From: Afipia massiliensis
Lineage (GTDB): Bacteria > Pseudomonadota > Alphaproteobacteria > Rhizobiales > Xanthobacteraceae
Direction: 5' to 3'
Length of the DNA: 64,000 nt
Assembly (NCBI RefSeq): GCF_001006325.2
Contig: NZ_LBIA02000001.1
Coordinates: forward strand, 3,349,501-3,413,500
Of this stretch, positions 8,650 through 18,036 are shown one piece after another; the first letter of the stretch is position 1, and each line of letters opens with the position of its first letter. The position numbers were made by a program, and so were the translations under genes. The notes beneath the pieces are model-generated. The model ran no database searches. It was given only the letters and a program-made list of their open reading frames with translations, and was not told where the DNA came from.

Positions 8650-9426
8650 ATGACTACTGCTGAAAGCCCCGCCGGCCTCGCGCCTGTGTCGCCGCCGGGC
8701 CGCGAGCCGCGGGTCTGGAAGTTCATCGGCACCAGTCTTTGGGGCATCGCGCTGTTCGGCGCGATGTTTGCCGGGCAGGTCGCGGTGGTTGGATGGTTCC
8801 TGATCAGCAGTGGCGAACCGATCGATACCAGTTCGATGACCGCACTGCTCACCAACGGGCGCATCATTTCGCTGTCGGTCATCATGGGATTGCCGGCCAT
8901 TCTCATCATGTTGTGGATCGCGACGCGGCTGTCGCGGACGCCATTCGCCGACTATCTGGCGCTGCGCTGGACATCATGGCGCATGCTCGCAGTCGGTGTG
9001 GCAAGCATGGTTATGCTGATGGTGGTGTGGGAGATCATCAGCCGCGTCGCGGGACGTGAATCCTCGCCGGGTTTCATGATGGACGTTTTGAAAACGGCGC
9101 GGGCCGACGGCGCGCTGTGGTTGCTGGTATTCGCGTTCTGCGTGGCGGCGCCGATTACGGAAGAATTCTTCGCGCGCGGATTTCTCTATCGCGGCTGGTC
9201 GGAATCTTTTTTGGGGATCGGTGGAGCGATCCTGCTGTCGTCAGTGGTGTGGACCCTGATGCACATGCAGTACAGCTGGTTCTTTCTGGCGCAGGTGTTT
9301 TCCATCGGATTGCTGCTCGGCTATCTGCGCTATCTCAGCGGCTCGACGTGGCTGGTGGTGGTGCTGCACGGCCTCAACAATCTGGCTGCAACGGTGCAGA
9401 CCATCTGGCTGGTGAACAATTCCTGA
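8650..9426 (+). CDS. CPBP-family intramembrane glutamic endopeptidase
   Basis: A 258-residue polytopic membrane protein of the CAAX protease/bacteriocin-processing (CPBP, Rce1-like) family. About seven to eight hydrophobic segments are visible. The signature glutamate pair and arginine occur in EEFFARGFLYRG (about residues 174-185), with the later His motifs in WTLMHMQYSW and VLHGLNNL. Members process peptides or prenylated tails inside the membrane, but most bacterial ones have no known substrate. It is transcribed alone and converges with the AEC transporter gene, leaving only three bases between stops. Confidence 0.92.
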   Translation: MTTAESPAGLAPVSPPGREPRVWKFIGTSLWGIALFGAMFAGQVAVVGWFLISSGEPIDTSSMTALLTNGRIISLSVIMGLPAILIMLWIATRLSRTPFADYLALRWTSWRMLAVGVASMVMLMVVWEIISRVAGRESSPGFMMDVLKTARADGALWLLVFAFCVAAPITEEFFARGFLYRGWSESFLGIGGAILLSSVVWTLMHMQYSWFFLAQVFSIGLLLGYLRYLSGSTWLVVVLHGLNNLAATVQTIWLVNNS

Positions 9427-9429
9427 AAG

Positions 9430-10356
9430 TCACGTCACCAGCGCGATGGCGATGGGCATCGTGATGATGGCGAGTACGGTCTGCAACGTCAGGATCTCCG
9501 CGACCAGCGGCGCGTCGCCGCCCATCTGTCGCGCCAAAACATAGGCGCTCGACGCGGTCGGCACAGAGGCGCAGCAGGCGACGATCGCGAGGTTCGCACC
9601 CGAAAGTCCGAATGCGAGCCCGAGCGATATGGCCATGGCGGGCATCACCACCAACTTCAGCACACACGACAGCAGCGCCGGTGCGCCGGGACGCAGGACA
9701 CCCCTCAGTTGAAGCCCCGCGCCGACAACGAGCAGTCCGAGCGCGAGCGAGGAGCGACCAAGCGCATCGATGAATTCATCGATCCATGTCGGAAGCACCA
9801 GGCCAATGAGGTTGGCGGCCAATCCGAGCGCGCAAGCCCAGATGAAGGGATTTTGCGCGATGGTGAGAAGAATGCGCCCCCATGACAATCGCGTCGGCGC
9901 GGCGTAGTGCGCCAGCACCCAGACCGCCATGATGTTCAAAATCGGGATCATCGCCACCATCGCCACGGAGGCAAGCGTGAGTCCGATGTCGCCAAACAGA
10001 TTTCCGGCGACGGCCAGCGCGACATAGGTTTGCCAACGGCAGGAACACTGGAAGATCGAGGTAAATGACGGGCCGCTCACGCCAAGCCGTCTCATGAGAA
10101 CCGGCCGCAACGCAAGGCAAAGCGTCGCCATCAGCAGCACCGCAATCAGCAGCGCGCCGCCGACGCCGAACAGCGGAACCTCCGAAAGCTTTGCGCGGCT
10201 GAGTGTCCGAAACAGAAGTGCGGGGAACAGCACGTAGTAGACGAGTTGCTCGGTGCCGACCCAGTGGGATTCTTCCTTCAGAAGAACGCGGCGCAGTACG
10301 AAGCCCATCACGATCAGCAGGAAGATCGGCACGATTGCCGCAATGATTGTCAGCAT
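9430..10356 (-). CDS. AEC-family transporter (auxin efflux carrier type)
   Basis: A 308-residue inner-membrane protein with about ten hydrophobic spans in two halves, beginning with IIAAIVPIFLLIVMGFVLRR, which is typical of the AEC family that exports organic acids such as malate or malonate. The Asn-rich crossover seen in the middle (about residues 110-125) and the C-terminal half with SGANLAIVACCASVPTASS match the family. The substrate is unknown. The ATG lies four bases after the ruvX stop codon, so the two are probably co-transcribed, though no functional link is evident. Confidence 0.9.
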   Translation of the reverse strand: MLTIIAAIVPIFLLIVMGFVLRRVLLKEESHWVGTEQLVYYVLFPALLFRTLSRAKLSEVPLFGVGGALLIAVLLMATLCLALRPVLMRRLGVSGPSFTSIFQCSCRWQTYVALAVAGNLFGDIGLTLASVAMVAMIPILNIMAVWVLAHYAAPTRLSWGRILLTIAQNPFIWACALGLAANLIGLVLPTWIDEFIDALGRSSLALGLLVVGAGLQLRGVLRPGAPALLSCVLKLVVMPAMAISLGLAFGLSGANLAIVACCASVPTASSAYVLARQMGGDAPLVAEILTLQTVLAIITMPIAIALVT

Positions 10357-10359
10357 CGG

Positions 10360-10851
10360 TCAGTCTTCTCCCGTTGCCTTGCGCAACGTTGCGAGCCGAT
10401 CCAGCGCACCCTGCAGGATGAAGATCGCCGCGTGTTCGTCGATCACCTTGGCGCGCTTGGCGCGGCTCATGTCCATCCCGATCAGCTCGCGCTCGACTGC
10501 GACGGTGGACAGGCGCTCGTCCCACAGGCCGATCGCAAGCTCCGTCAGTTTGGAGAAGTTCCGCGCGAACGCGCGCGTCGATTGTGCTCGCGGGCCTTCG
10601 CTGGCGTCCATGTTGATCGGCAGGCCGAGAATAAAGCCCACGACCTGGCGCTCGCCGGCCAAGGCCAGCAGCCGCGCGGCGTCGGCGGTGAAGGCCTTGC
10701 GCTGGATCGTCTCGATGCCGGTCGCGAGCTTGCGGTCGGGGTCGGACACGGCAACGCCGATGGTCTTGGTGCCGAGATCGAGCCCGATCAGGGCGCCTCG
10801 TGCAGGCCAGAGCGCAGCGGCTTCGATCAGCGGTAAGATGGATGCAGGCAT
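10360..10851 (-). CDS. ruvX: Holliday junction resolvase-like protein RuvX/YqgF
   Basis: A 163-residue RNase H-fold nuclease of the YqgF family, which acts on 16S rRNA 5'-end maturation and possibly on Holliday junctions. Catalytic acidic residues are visible in LIGLDLGTKTIGVAVSDP near the N-terminus, with FILGLPINMD and the C-terminal DEHAAIFILQ. I chose the ATG at 10851 because GGAG stands a few bases before it; a GTG at 10866 would make that tract part of the coding sequence. It heads a two-gene unit with the AEC transporter. Confidence 0.94.
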   Translation of the reverse strand: MPASILPLIEAAALWPARGALIGLDLGTKTIGVAVSDPDRKLATGIETIQRKAFTADAARLLALAGERQVVGFILGLPINMDASEGPRAQSTRAFARNFSKLTELAIGLWDERLSTVAVERELIGMDMSRAKRAKVIDEHAAIFILQGALDRLATLRKATGED

Positions 10852-11059
10852 TGCTCCGCTTATCACGCAGGATACAAACGTTGCAAAGCGGGAATAACGT
10901 GCGGGCGATGGACGGGACGATGTTATTCTGATTGTTCGTCGTCACGGCAATGCTGGTCAGTTATGCGTTTCAGGGCCGCAGTCAGTTTGTCGGCCGATGT
11001 GCTAGGTTGACGGCTGGCTGGCAACGATGCCGGCACCATCCCAATATGAAGAGATAACC

Positions 11060-12136
11060 ATGTGGCCTGACCGCAGACTTCTCGATCTTTTCAAAATCGA
11101 TGTTCCGATTGTTCAGGCACCGATGGCCGGCGTTCAGGACGTCGATGTCATGATCGGCGCAGCGGAGGGCGGGGCGCTTGGATCCTTGCCCTGCGCAATG
11201 ATCTCGGCCGAGAAGGCGCGCGAGCAGGTCAATATTTTCCGCCAGCGCATCAGTGCGCCGCTCAACATGAATTTCTTCTGTCACACACCGGTCGATGCCG
11301 ATGCGGCCCGGGAAGCCGGATGGCGCAAGCGCCTTGAGGCTTACTACAAGGAACTGGGGCTCGACCCCGGCATGACTGTTCAGGCGGCCAATCGCGCGCC
11401 GTTCGATGCGCAGATGTGCGAACTGGTCGAAGAACTGAAGCCCGAGGTCGTGAGCTTTCATTTCGGCCTGCCGGATAAGGCGCTGCTGAAGCGCGTCAAG
11501 GCGGCGGGGTCTATCGTCATCGGCTCCGCGACCATCGTCAAGGAAGCGGTCTGGCTCGAGCAGAACGGCGCCGATGCCATCATCGCGCAGGGCGCCGAGG
11601 CCGGCGGTCATCGCGGGATGTTCCTGACCCAGAACATTGCTTCGCAGCCGGGTACGATGTCGCTGGTGCCGCAGGTGGTGGACGCGGTGAAGGTGCCGGT
11701 CATCGCGGCTGGCGGAATCGCGGACGGGCGAGGCATCGCTGCGGCGTTCGCGTTGGGTGCGGCGGGGGTGCAGATCGGCACGGCCTATCTGCGGACACCC
11801 GAATCCAAGGTCAGCGCCTTGGGACAGGCGGCATTGGCGGCAGCGGCGGACGATGCCACCGTCATTACCAACGTCATGACCGGGCGCCCCGCACGGGGCG
11901 TCATGAATCGCGTGATGCGGGAAGTCGGGCCGGTGTCACCCGATGCGCCGGCGTTTCCCCATGCGGCGACAGCGTTCGCGCCGCTGAAGGGAGCGGCGGA
12001 GAAACTGGGGCGGGTGGATTTCACCAATCTCTGGGCCGGTCAGTCGGTGGCGCTCGGGCGTCAGATCGGTGCGGCCGACCTGACCCGCGCGCTGGCCGCC
12101 GAAGCGCTCGATCGTCTGCGCGGCCTGTCGGGATAA
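11060..12136 (+). CDS. Nitronate monooxygenase (NMO class I-like)
   Basis: A 358-residue FMN-dependent TIM-barrel enzyme of the nitronate monooxygenase/2-nitropropane dioxygenase family, which oxidises toxic propionate-3-nitronate. Seen: PIVQAPMAGVQDVD at the N-terminus, CHTPVD, the conserved HFGLP, GADAIIAQGAEAGGHRG (the phosphate-side glycine loop and the His), and AAGGIADGRG..GAAGVQIGTAYL. The start at ATG 11060 is supported by GAAGAG seven bases upstream. It is monocistronic; the actual nitronate substrate in this organism is not known, and related enoyl-ACP reductases (FabK-type) share the fold. Confidence 0.9.
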   Translation: MWPDRRLLDLFKIDVPIVQAPMAGVQDVDVMIGAAEGGALGSLPCAMISAEKAREQVNIFRQRISAPLNMNFFCHTPVDADAAREAGWRKRLEAYYKELGLDPGMTVQAANRAPFDAQMCELVEELKPEVVSFHFGLPDKALLKRVKAAGSIVIGSATIVKEAVWLEQNGADAIIAQGAEAGGHRGMFLTQNIASQPGTMSLVPQVVDAVKVPVIAAGGIADGRGIAAAFALGAAGVQIGTAYLRTPESKVSALGQAALAAAADDATVITNVMTGRPARGVMNRVMREVGPVSPDAPAFPHAATAFAPLKGAAEKLGRVDFTNLWAGQSVALGRQIGAADLTRALAAEALDRLRGLSG

Positions 12137-12280
12137 GGGTGCCGCGCATGCATGACGTAATTAATTGAAATAACTAAGCTAATCTAGGCGACGGCGATAT
12201 GCCCGCGACTTATTTGGCGTTGGCGATCCCCGCCGAATGTTCTATGAGGGCGGCTGAATAGCGTCCGGAGTCGTTAGAAT

Positions 12281-12568
12281 ATGTCAGTCGATGCCGCCAC
12301 CGTCCGCCGGATCGCGCACCTTGCGCGCATCGCCGTCAAGGAAGACGAAGTCTCGCATCTGCAGGGCGAACTGAACGCGATGCTGGCCTTCGTCGAGCAG
12401 TTGACCGAGGTGGACATCGACGGCGTCGAGCCGATGACTTCCGTGACTCCGATGGAGATGAAGAAGCGCGCGGACGTCGTCAGCGACGGTGAGATCCCCG
12501 CCAAGGTTCTCGCCAACGCGCCCGCGACCGAAGATCACTTCTTCCTGGTGCCCAAAGTCGTCGAATAA
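12281..12568 (+). CDS. gatC: Asp/Glu-tRNA amidotransferase subunit C
   Basis: GatC is the small 95-residue scaffold of GatCAB, which amidates Glu-tRNA(Gln) and Asp-tRNA(Asn) to make glutaminyl- and asparaginyl-tRNA. The N-terminal [12 protein letters not shown] helix, the [22 protein letters not shown] segment (split here by meaning into helix and linker) and the FFLVPKVVE tail are standard. It opens the gat cluster: a 62-residue gene, gatA, a lipoprotein gene and gatB follow on the same strand. A 140-base AT-richer gap with no clear hairpin precedes it and presumably holds the promoter. Confidence 0.97.
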   Translation: MSVDAATVRRIAHLARIAVKEDEVSHLQGELNAMLAFVEQLTEVDIDGVEPMTSVTPMEMKKRADVVSDGEIPAKVLANAPATEDHFFLVPKVVE

Positions 12569-12584
12569 CCCCGAGGCGGATGCC

Positions 12585-12773
12585 ATGTGCCTGTTGTGCA
12601 GCGACGAGAAGGCTTACGCGGCCTACATGACCTATCTCGACGAGATGGAGCGGCAGGGAAAGAATGTCGATCCCGACAAGGCCATCGACGCGGTGATCGA
12701 CATGCTCGAAGCCGAGGCATCGCAAGCCAAAAAGAACAAATCTCCCTTTCACTGCGACCCGATTGAAGAATGA
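12585..12773 (+). CDS. Conserved-looking 62-residue protein between gatC and gatA
   Basis: A small acidic, helical protein beginning MCLLCSDEKAYAAYMTYLDE and ending with KKNKSPFHCDPIEE. It has three cysteines, two of them in a CLLC pair at residues 2-5 and one near the C-terminus, which could bind a metal or be oxidised. It starts 16 bases after gatC and its stop codon directly abuts the gatA ATG, so translation of the three genes is likely coupled. I do not recognise a family. Function is unknown; position suggests a role linked to GatCAB, which is only a guess. Confidence 0.8.
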   Translation: MCLLCSDEKAYAAYMTYLDEMERQGKNVDPDKAIDAVIDMLEAEASQAKKNKSPFHCDPIEE

Positions 12774-14252
12774 ATGACTGATCTGACTTCCCTGACGCTC
12801 GCCGATGCCCGCGAGGGGCTGACGCAGAAATCCTTCACTGCGCTTGAACTGACCGACGCGCATCTGGCCGCGATGGAAAAGGCGCGCGTGCTCAATGCCT
12901 ATGTGCTGGAGACGCCGGAGCAGGCGCGCACGCAGGCGCGTGCAGCAGATGCGACCATCGCCAAGGGTGATGCGGGTCCGCTTGCCGGTATTCCTCTCGG
13001 GGTGAAGGACCTGTTTGCGACCACGGATGTGCGCGCGACCGCATGCTCGAAGATTCTCGGCAACTTCATTCCTCCTTATGAGTCCACCGTGACTTCGCAG
13101 CTCTGGCGCGACGGCGCGGTGATGCTCGGCAAGCTCAACTGCGACGAGTTCGCGATGGGATCGTCCAACGAGACCTCGGCGTTCGGTCCGGTGGTCAATC
13201 CGTGGCGGCGCGACGGCTCAGATATCAATCTCGTTCCCGGCGGCTCGTCGGGCGGCTCGGCATCGGCGGTGGCTGCGAACTTGTGCCTCGGTGCAACCGG
13301 CACCGACACCGGCGGCTCGATCCGTCAGCCCGCCGCGTTCACCGGCATCGTTGGCATCAAGCCGACCTACGGCCGCTGCTCGCGCTGGGGCATCGTGGCG
13401 TTTGCCTCGTCGCTCGATCAGGCCGGACCATTCGCACGCACGGTGCGCGACACCGCGATCCTGATGCGCTCGATGGCCGGTCACGATCCGAAGGACACCA
13501 CGTCAGTCGATCGTCCCGTGCCGGACTATGAGTCCGCCATCGGCAAGTCGGTGAAGGGCATGAAGATCGGTATTCCGAAGGAATACCGTCTCGACGGCAT
13601 GTCCGGCGAAATCGACAAGCTCTGGGCGCAGGGCGCCGACTGGCTGAAGGCTGCTGGTGCCGAGCTTGTCGAGGTCTCGCTGCCGTACACCAAGTACGCG
13701 CTACCGGCTTACTATGTCGTCGCGCCAGCGGAAGCGTCATCCAATCTCGCGCGCTATGACGGCGTGCGTTACGGCGCGCGCGTCAACGGCAAGAACATCG
13801 CCGAGATGTACGAGAACACCCGCGCTGCGGGTTTCGGTCCAGAGGTTCGCCGTCGCATCATGATCGGTACCTACGTGCTCTCGGCCGGTTACTACGACGC
13901 CTATTATCTGCGCGCGCAGAAGGTCCGCACGCTGATCAAGAAGGACTTCGAGGATGTGTTCGCCCAGGGCGTTCAGGCCATCCTGACCCCTGCGACGCCA
14001 TCCGCTGCGTTCGGCATTGGCGAGAAGGGGCAGGCCGATCCGATCGAGATGTATCTCAACGACATCTTCACGGTGACCGTGAACATGGCCGGACTGCCCG
14101 GCATCGCCGTGCCTGCGGGCAAGGACGGGCAGGGGCTGCCGCTCGGCCTGCAATTGATCGGCCGTCCGTTCGACGAGGAGACGCTGTTCTCGCTCGGCGA
14201 GGTGATCGAACAGTCGGCGGGGCATTTCACCGCAAAGAAATGGTGGGCGTGA
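12774..14252 (+). CDS. gatA: Asp/Glu-tRNA amidotransferase subunit A
   Basis: The 492-residue GatA is the glutaminase subunit of GatCAB: it releases ammonia from glutamine and channels it to GatB. The amidase-signature triad is visible: Lys in PLGVKDLF (about residue 79), the Ser in [11 protein letters not shown], and the nucleophile Ser in [11 protein letters not shown]. Length is normal and the C-terminal [13 protein letters not shown] is typical. It starts immediately after the stop codon of the preceding 62-residue gene. Confidence 0.98.
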   Translation: MTDLTSLTLADAREGLTQKSFTALELTDAHLAAMEKARVLNAYVLETPEQARTQARAADATIAKGDAGPLAGIPLGVKDLFATTDVRATACSKILGNFIPPYESTVTSQLWRDGAVMLGKLNCDEFAMGSSNETSAFGPVVNPWRRDGSDINLVPGGSSGGSASAVAANLCLGATGTDTGGSIRQPAAFTGIVGIKPTYGRCSRWGIVAFASSLDQAGPFARTVRDTAILMRSMAGHDPKDTTSVDRPVPDYESAIGKSVKGMKIGIPKEYRLDGMSGEIDKLWAQGADWLKAAGAELVEVSLPYTKYALPAYYVVAPAEASSNLARYDGVRYGARVNGKNIAEMYENTRAAGFGPEVRRRIMIGTYVLSAGYYDAYYLRAQKVRTLIKKDFEDVFAQGVQAILTPATPSAAFGIGEKGQADPIEMYLNDIFTVTVNMAGLPGIAVPAGKDGQGLPLGLQLIGRPFDEETLFSLGEVIEQSAGHFTAKKWWA

Positions 14253-14382
14253 CGCTTCGTTGGGGTACCGCAGTATGCGGTGCTGCCTTGCATTCACCGT
14301 TTTGGTGGCCGAATGCCTGATGGGCGGCGGTATGTCTTCATTAACCGCCGGGGGCGATAACGGCCGGTGGGATCGGTGATTT

Positions 14383-15768
14383 ATGCGTTGGGTGCGGCCT
14401 CTCGCGTGTGTGATGTTTGTGTCGGGCGTATTGCTCGGCTGCGCGTCGATTCAGAATGCTCCAGTCAATCTACCTGGATCCGACAACCTCACTGACAGAG
14501 GAAATATCGGCTTCGGCGAGACGACGAGCCATGAGGACACGGTCGTTGGACTGTCCTTTTCAGGCGGCGGAACCCGCGCCGCCGCGTTTTCCTTTGGCGT
14601 GCTGCAGGAGATGGAGCGCATTCCGGTCCGTGGCGCGCGGGGATCGATGATCGATCGGGTCGAGTTCATCTCCGGTGTGTCCGGCGGTTCGGTTACGGCG
14701 GCCTATTATGGCTTGCGGAAGCGGGCTGCTCTTGCCGATTTTCGCGAGCGGTTCCTGTTGCGCAATGCGGAGGAGGGACTGCAGACAAATCTCACTCTGG
14801 CTACTCTCTCTCGCGCCGTTGCCGGCGGCATCAACGACTCCACGGGATTTCCGCGCTGGCTCGATGCCAATCTGTTTCAGGGGGCAACGTTTCGCGATCT
14901 GGGCCTCACGACCCGGCCGCAGGTCTGGATTAATGCTTCCGACATTTATAACAGGACGCCGTTCGTGTTCGGTTCGGTGGCCTTCGGCGCCATGTGCAGC
15001 AACCTGTCCGAGTATCCGCTGGCGAACGCGGTTGCGGCTTCGGCGGCGGTCCCCGTGGCGTTCGCGCCGGTCGTGATCCAGACTTTCCCCGGAAAGTGCA
15101 ACGATCGGCTGCCGTCGTGGATCGTGCGTGCACGGGACAATTCCAACGCGCCTCCGATGCTCAACTCGTTCGCCAAGGCGATCAGCCGCTATCACGACGG
15201 CTCTATGCCTTACATCAAGCTGCTCGATGGCGGCCTGGTCGACAACTATGGTCTGGCCGGCATGACCATCGCACGGCTGTCGTCGGATACGCCGTATGGA
15301 CCGCTCAGCCCGCGGCAGGCGGTGAAGCTGCGGCGTGCTCTCATTCTGGTGGTCGACGCCAAGACGGGTTTGTCCGGCAACTGGATCAACACCATTGAAG
15401 GCCCGAGCGGCGCTGATCTTGTGAAGGCCGCGGCTGACACTGCCATCGATGCCAGCGTCGCCGGCAGTTTCACCGCGTTCAACGCGACGATGATGGACTG
15501 GCAGGGCTCGCTGATCAGATGGCGCTGTGGACTGTCGGCCGCGGATCGCGCGAAGTACGGAGTAGGCCCGGGCTGGAATTGCCGCGATCTGAAATTCTAT
15601 GTCGGGCGGATCGGCTTCGATCAGCTCGACCAGGCGCGCGCGGCAGACCTTGAACGAATCCCGACGCGCTTCCAGCTTCCGCCCGAACAGGTGGACAGCG
15701 TCATTGCCGCCGGTGGCGATGCGCTGCGGGCAAGTCCGACGTTCCGCAGTTTTGCAGCGGGTTTGTAG
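14383..15768 (+). CDS. Patatin-like phospholipase lipoprotein
   Basis: A 461-residue predicted lipoprotein: the signal peptide ends in the lipobox LLGC (Cys near residue 21). The patatin hydrolase core follows, with the oxyanion-hole loop [14 protein letters not shown] (about residues 59-72), the nucleophile Ser in ISGVSGGSV, and the catalytic Asp in [11 protein letters not shown]. It should hydrolyse phospholipids or other acyl esters at the envelope. The C-terminal 150 residues are not recognised. It sits on the same strand between gatA and gatB, an interruption of the gat genes with no obvious functional link. Confidence 0.9.
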   Translation: MRWVRPLACVMFVSGVLLGCASIQNAPVNLPGSDNLTDRGNIGFGETTSHEDTVVGLSFSGGGTRAAAFSFGVLQEMERIPVRGARGSMIDRVEFISGVSGGSVTAAYYGLRKRAALADFRERFLLRNAEEGLQTNLTLATLSRAVAGGINDSTGFPRWLDANLFQGATFRDLGLTTRPQVWINASDIYNRTPFVFGSVAFGAMCSNLSEYPLANAVAASAAVPVAFAPVVIQTFPGKCNDRLPSWIVRARDNSNAPPMLNSFAKAISRYHDGSMPYIKLLDGGLVDNYGLAGMTIARLSSDTPYGPLSPRQAVKLRRALILVVDAKTGLSGNWINTIEGPSGADLVKAAADTAIDASVAGSFTAFNATMMDWQGSLIRWRCGLSAADRAKYGVGPGWNCRDLKFYVGRIGFDQLDQARAADLERIPTRFQLPPEQVDSVIAAGGDALRASPTFRSFAAGL

Positions 15769-15826
15769 CCTGATCTGCACAGGCGAGGGGTTTTCTAGCC
15801 CGTCCCATCAAGGTAAAAGCCGCCCC

Positions 15827-17311
15827 ATGAACGCACCTGTCAAACCTTCAAAGCTCATCAAAGGCGCCACTGGCGATTGGGAAATGGTCATCGGGCTGGA
15901 AATCCATGCCCAGGTGACTTCGAACTCCAAATTGTTCTCGGGCGCTTCCACCGAGTTCGGCGGCGCGCCGAACGATCACGTCTCGCTGGTGGACGCGGCG
16001 ATGCCCGGCATGCTGCCCGTCATCAATGAGGAGTGCGTGGCGCAGGCGATCCGCACCGGCCTCGGCCTGAAAGCGCAGATCAACCTGAAGTCGACCTTCG
16101 ACCGGAAGAACTATTTCTATCCGGACCTGCCGCAGGGCTACCAGATCAGCCAGTACAAGTCGCCGATCGTGGGAGAGGGCGAGGTCGTTATCGAACTGCG
16201 CGACGGCCAAAGCATCACGGTGGGCATCGAGCGGCTTCATCTGGAGCAGGACGCCGGCAAATCGCTGCACGACCAGCATCCGACTATGTCGTTCGTAGAC
16301 CTCAACCGCTCCGGCGTGGCGCTAATGGAAATCGTCTCCAAGCCGGACATGCGGTCGTCGGAAGAGGCGCAGGCCTACGTCGCGAAGGTGCGGAGCATTC
16401 TGCGTTACCTCGGCACGTGCGACGGCGACATGGAGAAGGGCAATCTGCGCGCCGACCTCAACGTCTCCGTCCGCAAGCCCGGCGATCCGTTCGGCACCCG
16501 CTGCGAGATCAAGAACGTCAATTCGATCCGCTTCATGGGGCAGGCGATCGACTACGAGGCGCGCCGCCAGATCGGCATTCTGGAAGATGGCGGTACCATC
16601 GACCAGGAGACCAGGCTTTACGATCCGAACAAGGGCGAAACCCGCTCGATGCGCTCCAAGGAAGAAGCGCACGACTATCGCTATTTCCCGGATCCCGACC
16701 TGCTGCCGCTGGAGTTCACCGCGGCCTATGTCGACGCGCTGAAAGCGAAACTTCCCGAACTGCCAGACGAGAAGCGCGAGCGCTTCATGGCCGACTTCGG
16801 CCTGACGCCTTACGACGCCAGCGTGCTGGTCGCCGAGCGCGAAAGCGCGGACTTCTATGAGGCGGTGCTGGGCAAGCTCGCGGACAAGGCGCGCGACGGC
16901 AAGCTGGCGGCCAACTGGGTCATCAACGAACTGTTCGGCCGCCTCAACAAAGAGGGGCAGGATATTTCTGCCTCGCCGGTCTCGGCGGAGCAGATGGCCG
17001 CGATTATCGGCCTGATCGGAGAAGGAACCATCTCCGGAAAGATCGCCAAGGACCTGTTCGAGATCGTCTGGACCAAGGGCGGCGATCCGCGCGCACTGGT
17101 CGAGAGCCTCGGCATGAAGCAGGTCACCGATCTCGGCGCCATCGAGAAGCTGGTCGATGACATCATCGCCGCCAATCCGGACAAGGCGGAGCAGGCGCGC
17201 GCCAAGCCGCAGCTCATGGGCTGGTTCGTCGGCCAGGTGATGAAATCGTCCGGCGGCAAGGTGAACCCGCAGGCCGTGAACGACCTGCTCAAGGCCAAGC
17301 TCGGCATCTGA
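15827..17311 (+). CDS. gatB: Asp/Glu-tRNA amidotransferase subunit B
   Basis: The 494-residue GatB activates the tRNA-bound Glu or Asp side chain with ATP and transfers ammonia from GatA. The catalytic cradle domain shows [48 protein letters not shown] and [11 protein letters not shown]; the C-terminal helical and YqeY-like domains begin near residue 300 and end in [14 protein letters not shown]. The ATG at 15827 gives the standard N-terminus; in-frame sequence upstream belongs to the patatin gene in another frame. Confidence 0.97.
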   Translation: MNAPVKPSKLIKGATGDWEMVIGLEIHAQVTSNSKLFSGASTEFGGAPNDHVSLVDAAMPGMLPVINEECVAQAIRTGLGLKAQINLKSTFDRKNYFYPDLPQGYQISQYKSPIVGEGEVVIELRDGQSITVGIERLHLEQDAGKSLHDQHPTMSFVDLNRSGVALMEIVSKPDMRSSEEAQAYVAKVRSILRYLGTCDGDMEKGNLRADLNVSVRKPGDPFGTRCEIKNVNSIRFMGQAIDYEARRQIGILEDGGTIDQETRLYDPNKGETRSMRSKEEAHDYRYFPDPDLLPLEFTAAYVDALKAKLPELPDEKRERFMADFGLTPYDASVLVAERESADFYEAVLGKLADKARDGKLAANWVINELFGRLNKEGQDISASPVSAEQMAAIIGLIGEGTISGKIAKDLFEIVWTKGGDPRALVESLGMKQVTDLGAIEKLVDDIIAANPDKAEQARAKPQLMGWFVGQVMKSSGGKVNPQAVNDLLKAKLGI

Positions 17312-17905
17312 ACATCGTTAACGCGATGATGCCGGGCGCGCGCTGCGAGCTTGCGCGCGTTCTCCGGTCATCTCGTTTTGGGTTTTCGATGCGACGATGA
17401 GTGCGCGGCATCGCCGCGCCGACGACGAAAACCTCTCGCGACGTGGAATCGATTTGCGAATCAGATTCGCAAAAGCGTCCGGAAAAGTTCTCCGGCGCGA
17501 GCGCTGATCGCGCCAAAAGCAAATTTTCCAGAAAATATTTTTGTTGCCAAAATTTGCGACTCAGAGTCCGCGAAGCGCACTTTTTTCCAATCGCGGAGTT
17601 ATCCGCGGTTTTAAAGGCGTTGCGATGCGCGTTGTATCGCGATGAAAGAAACCACTGCGGCACAGGCGTTTCTTTGATGCGTGATGTTGCGTCGCTCAGG
17701 CGTTTCGTACGCGCGATGCAGTGTCACGCAGAGGCGTTGCAACGCTTCCGTTTCGTGTTTGCAGCGCGCGCTGCGCCTTGTGCGTAAACACTTCCTTAAG
17801 CGGGACACTGTTTTTTTGAGTGCGTTGGTGTAATCCAGATGAAGTGCATTTCGATTCCCGAGTGCACACAGCGATTAAGCCATCTCACGAACTTAGGAGG
17901 GCAAC
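17312..17905. other. 594-base gap between gatB and the lysine-rich gene
   Basis: I see no supported gene. The gap is AT-richer in parts (around 17500-17600) and holds five GANTC sites between 17446 and 17568, including the palindrome GCGAATCAGATTCGC at 17456-17470 and a similar GCGACTCAGAGTC at 17556-17568. The 3' part from about 17600 presumably carries the promoter and leader of the small gene at 17906. Confidence 0.6.
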
Positions 17906-17998
17906 ATGGCCAAGAAAGCGAAGAAGGCGAAGAAGGCGAAGTCGGCAGTGAAGAAGACTGCCAAGAAGACCCGCAAGGTCGCCAAGAAGAAGAAGTAA
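17906..17998 (+). CDS. 30-residue lysine/alanine-rich basic protein
   Basis: The product starts MAKKAKKAKKAK and continues with further KK pairs spaced by Ala, Thr, Val and Arg; 17 of 30 residues are Lys and one is Arg. A strong TTAGGAGGG lies ten bases or less before the ATG, which is the best ribosome-binding site in the region. The composition is like the tails of histone H1-like and HU-type nucleoid proteins, so binding to DNA or RNA is a reasonable guess. A hairpin follows the stop. It is short enough to be skipped by gene finders. Confidence 0.72.
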   Translation: MAKKAKKAKKAKSAVKKTAKKTRKVAKKKK

Positions 17999-18017
17999 GG
18001 CTACGCCTTATGGAATT

Positions 18018-18036
18018 GCCGGCACATGATGCCGGC
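18018..18036 (+). terminator. Short hairpin after the lysine-rich gene
   Basis: GCCGGCA and TGCCGGC pair around a five-base loop 20 bases after the stop codon. There is no T run, so termination is likely but not certain. Confidence 0.5.
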
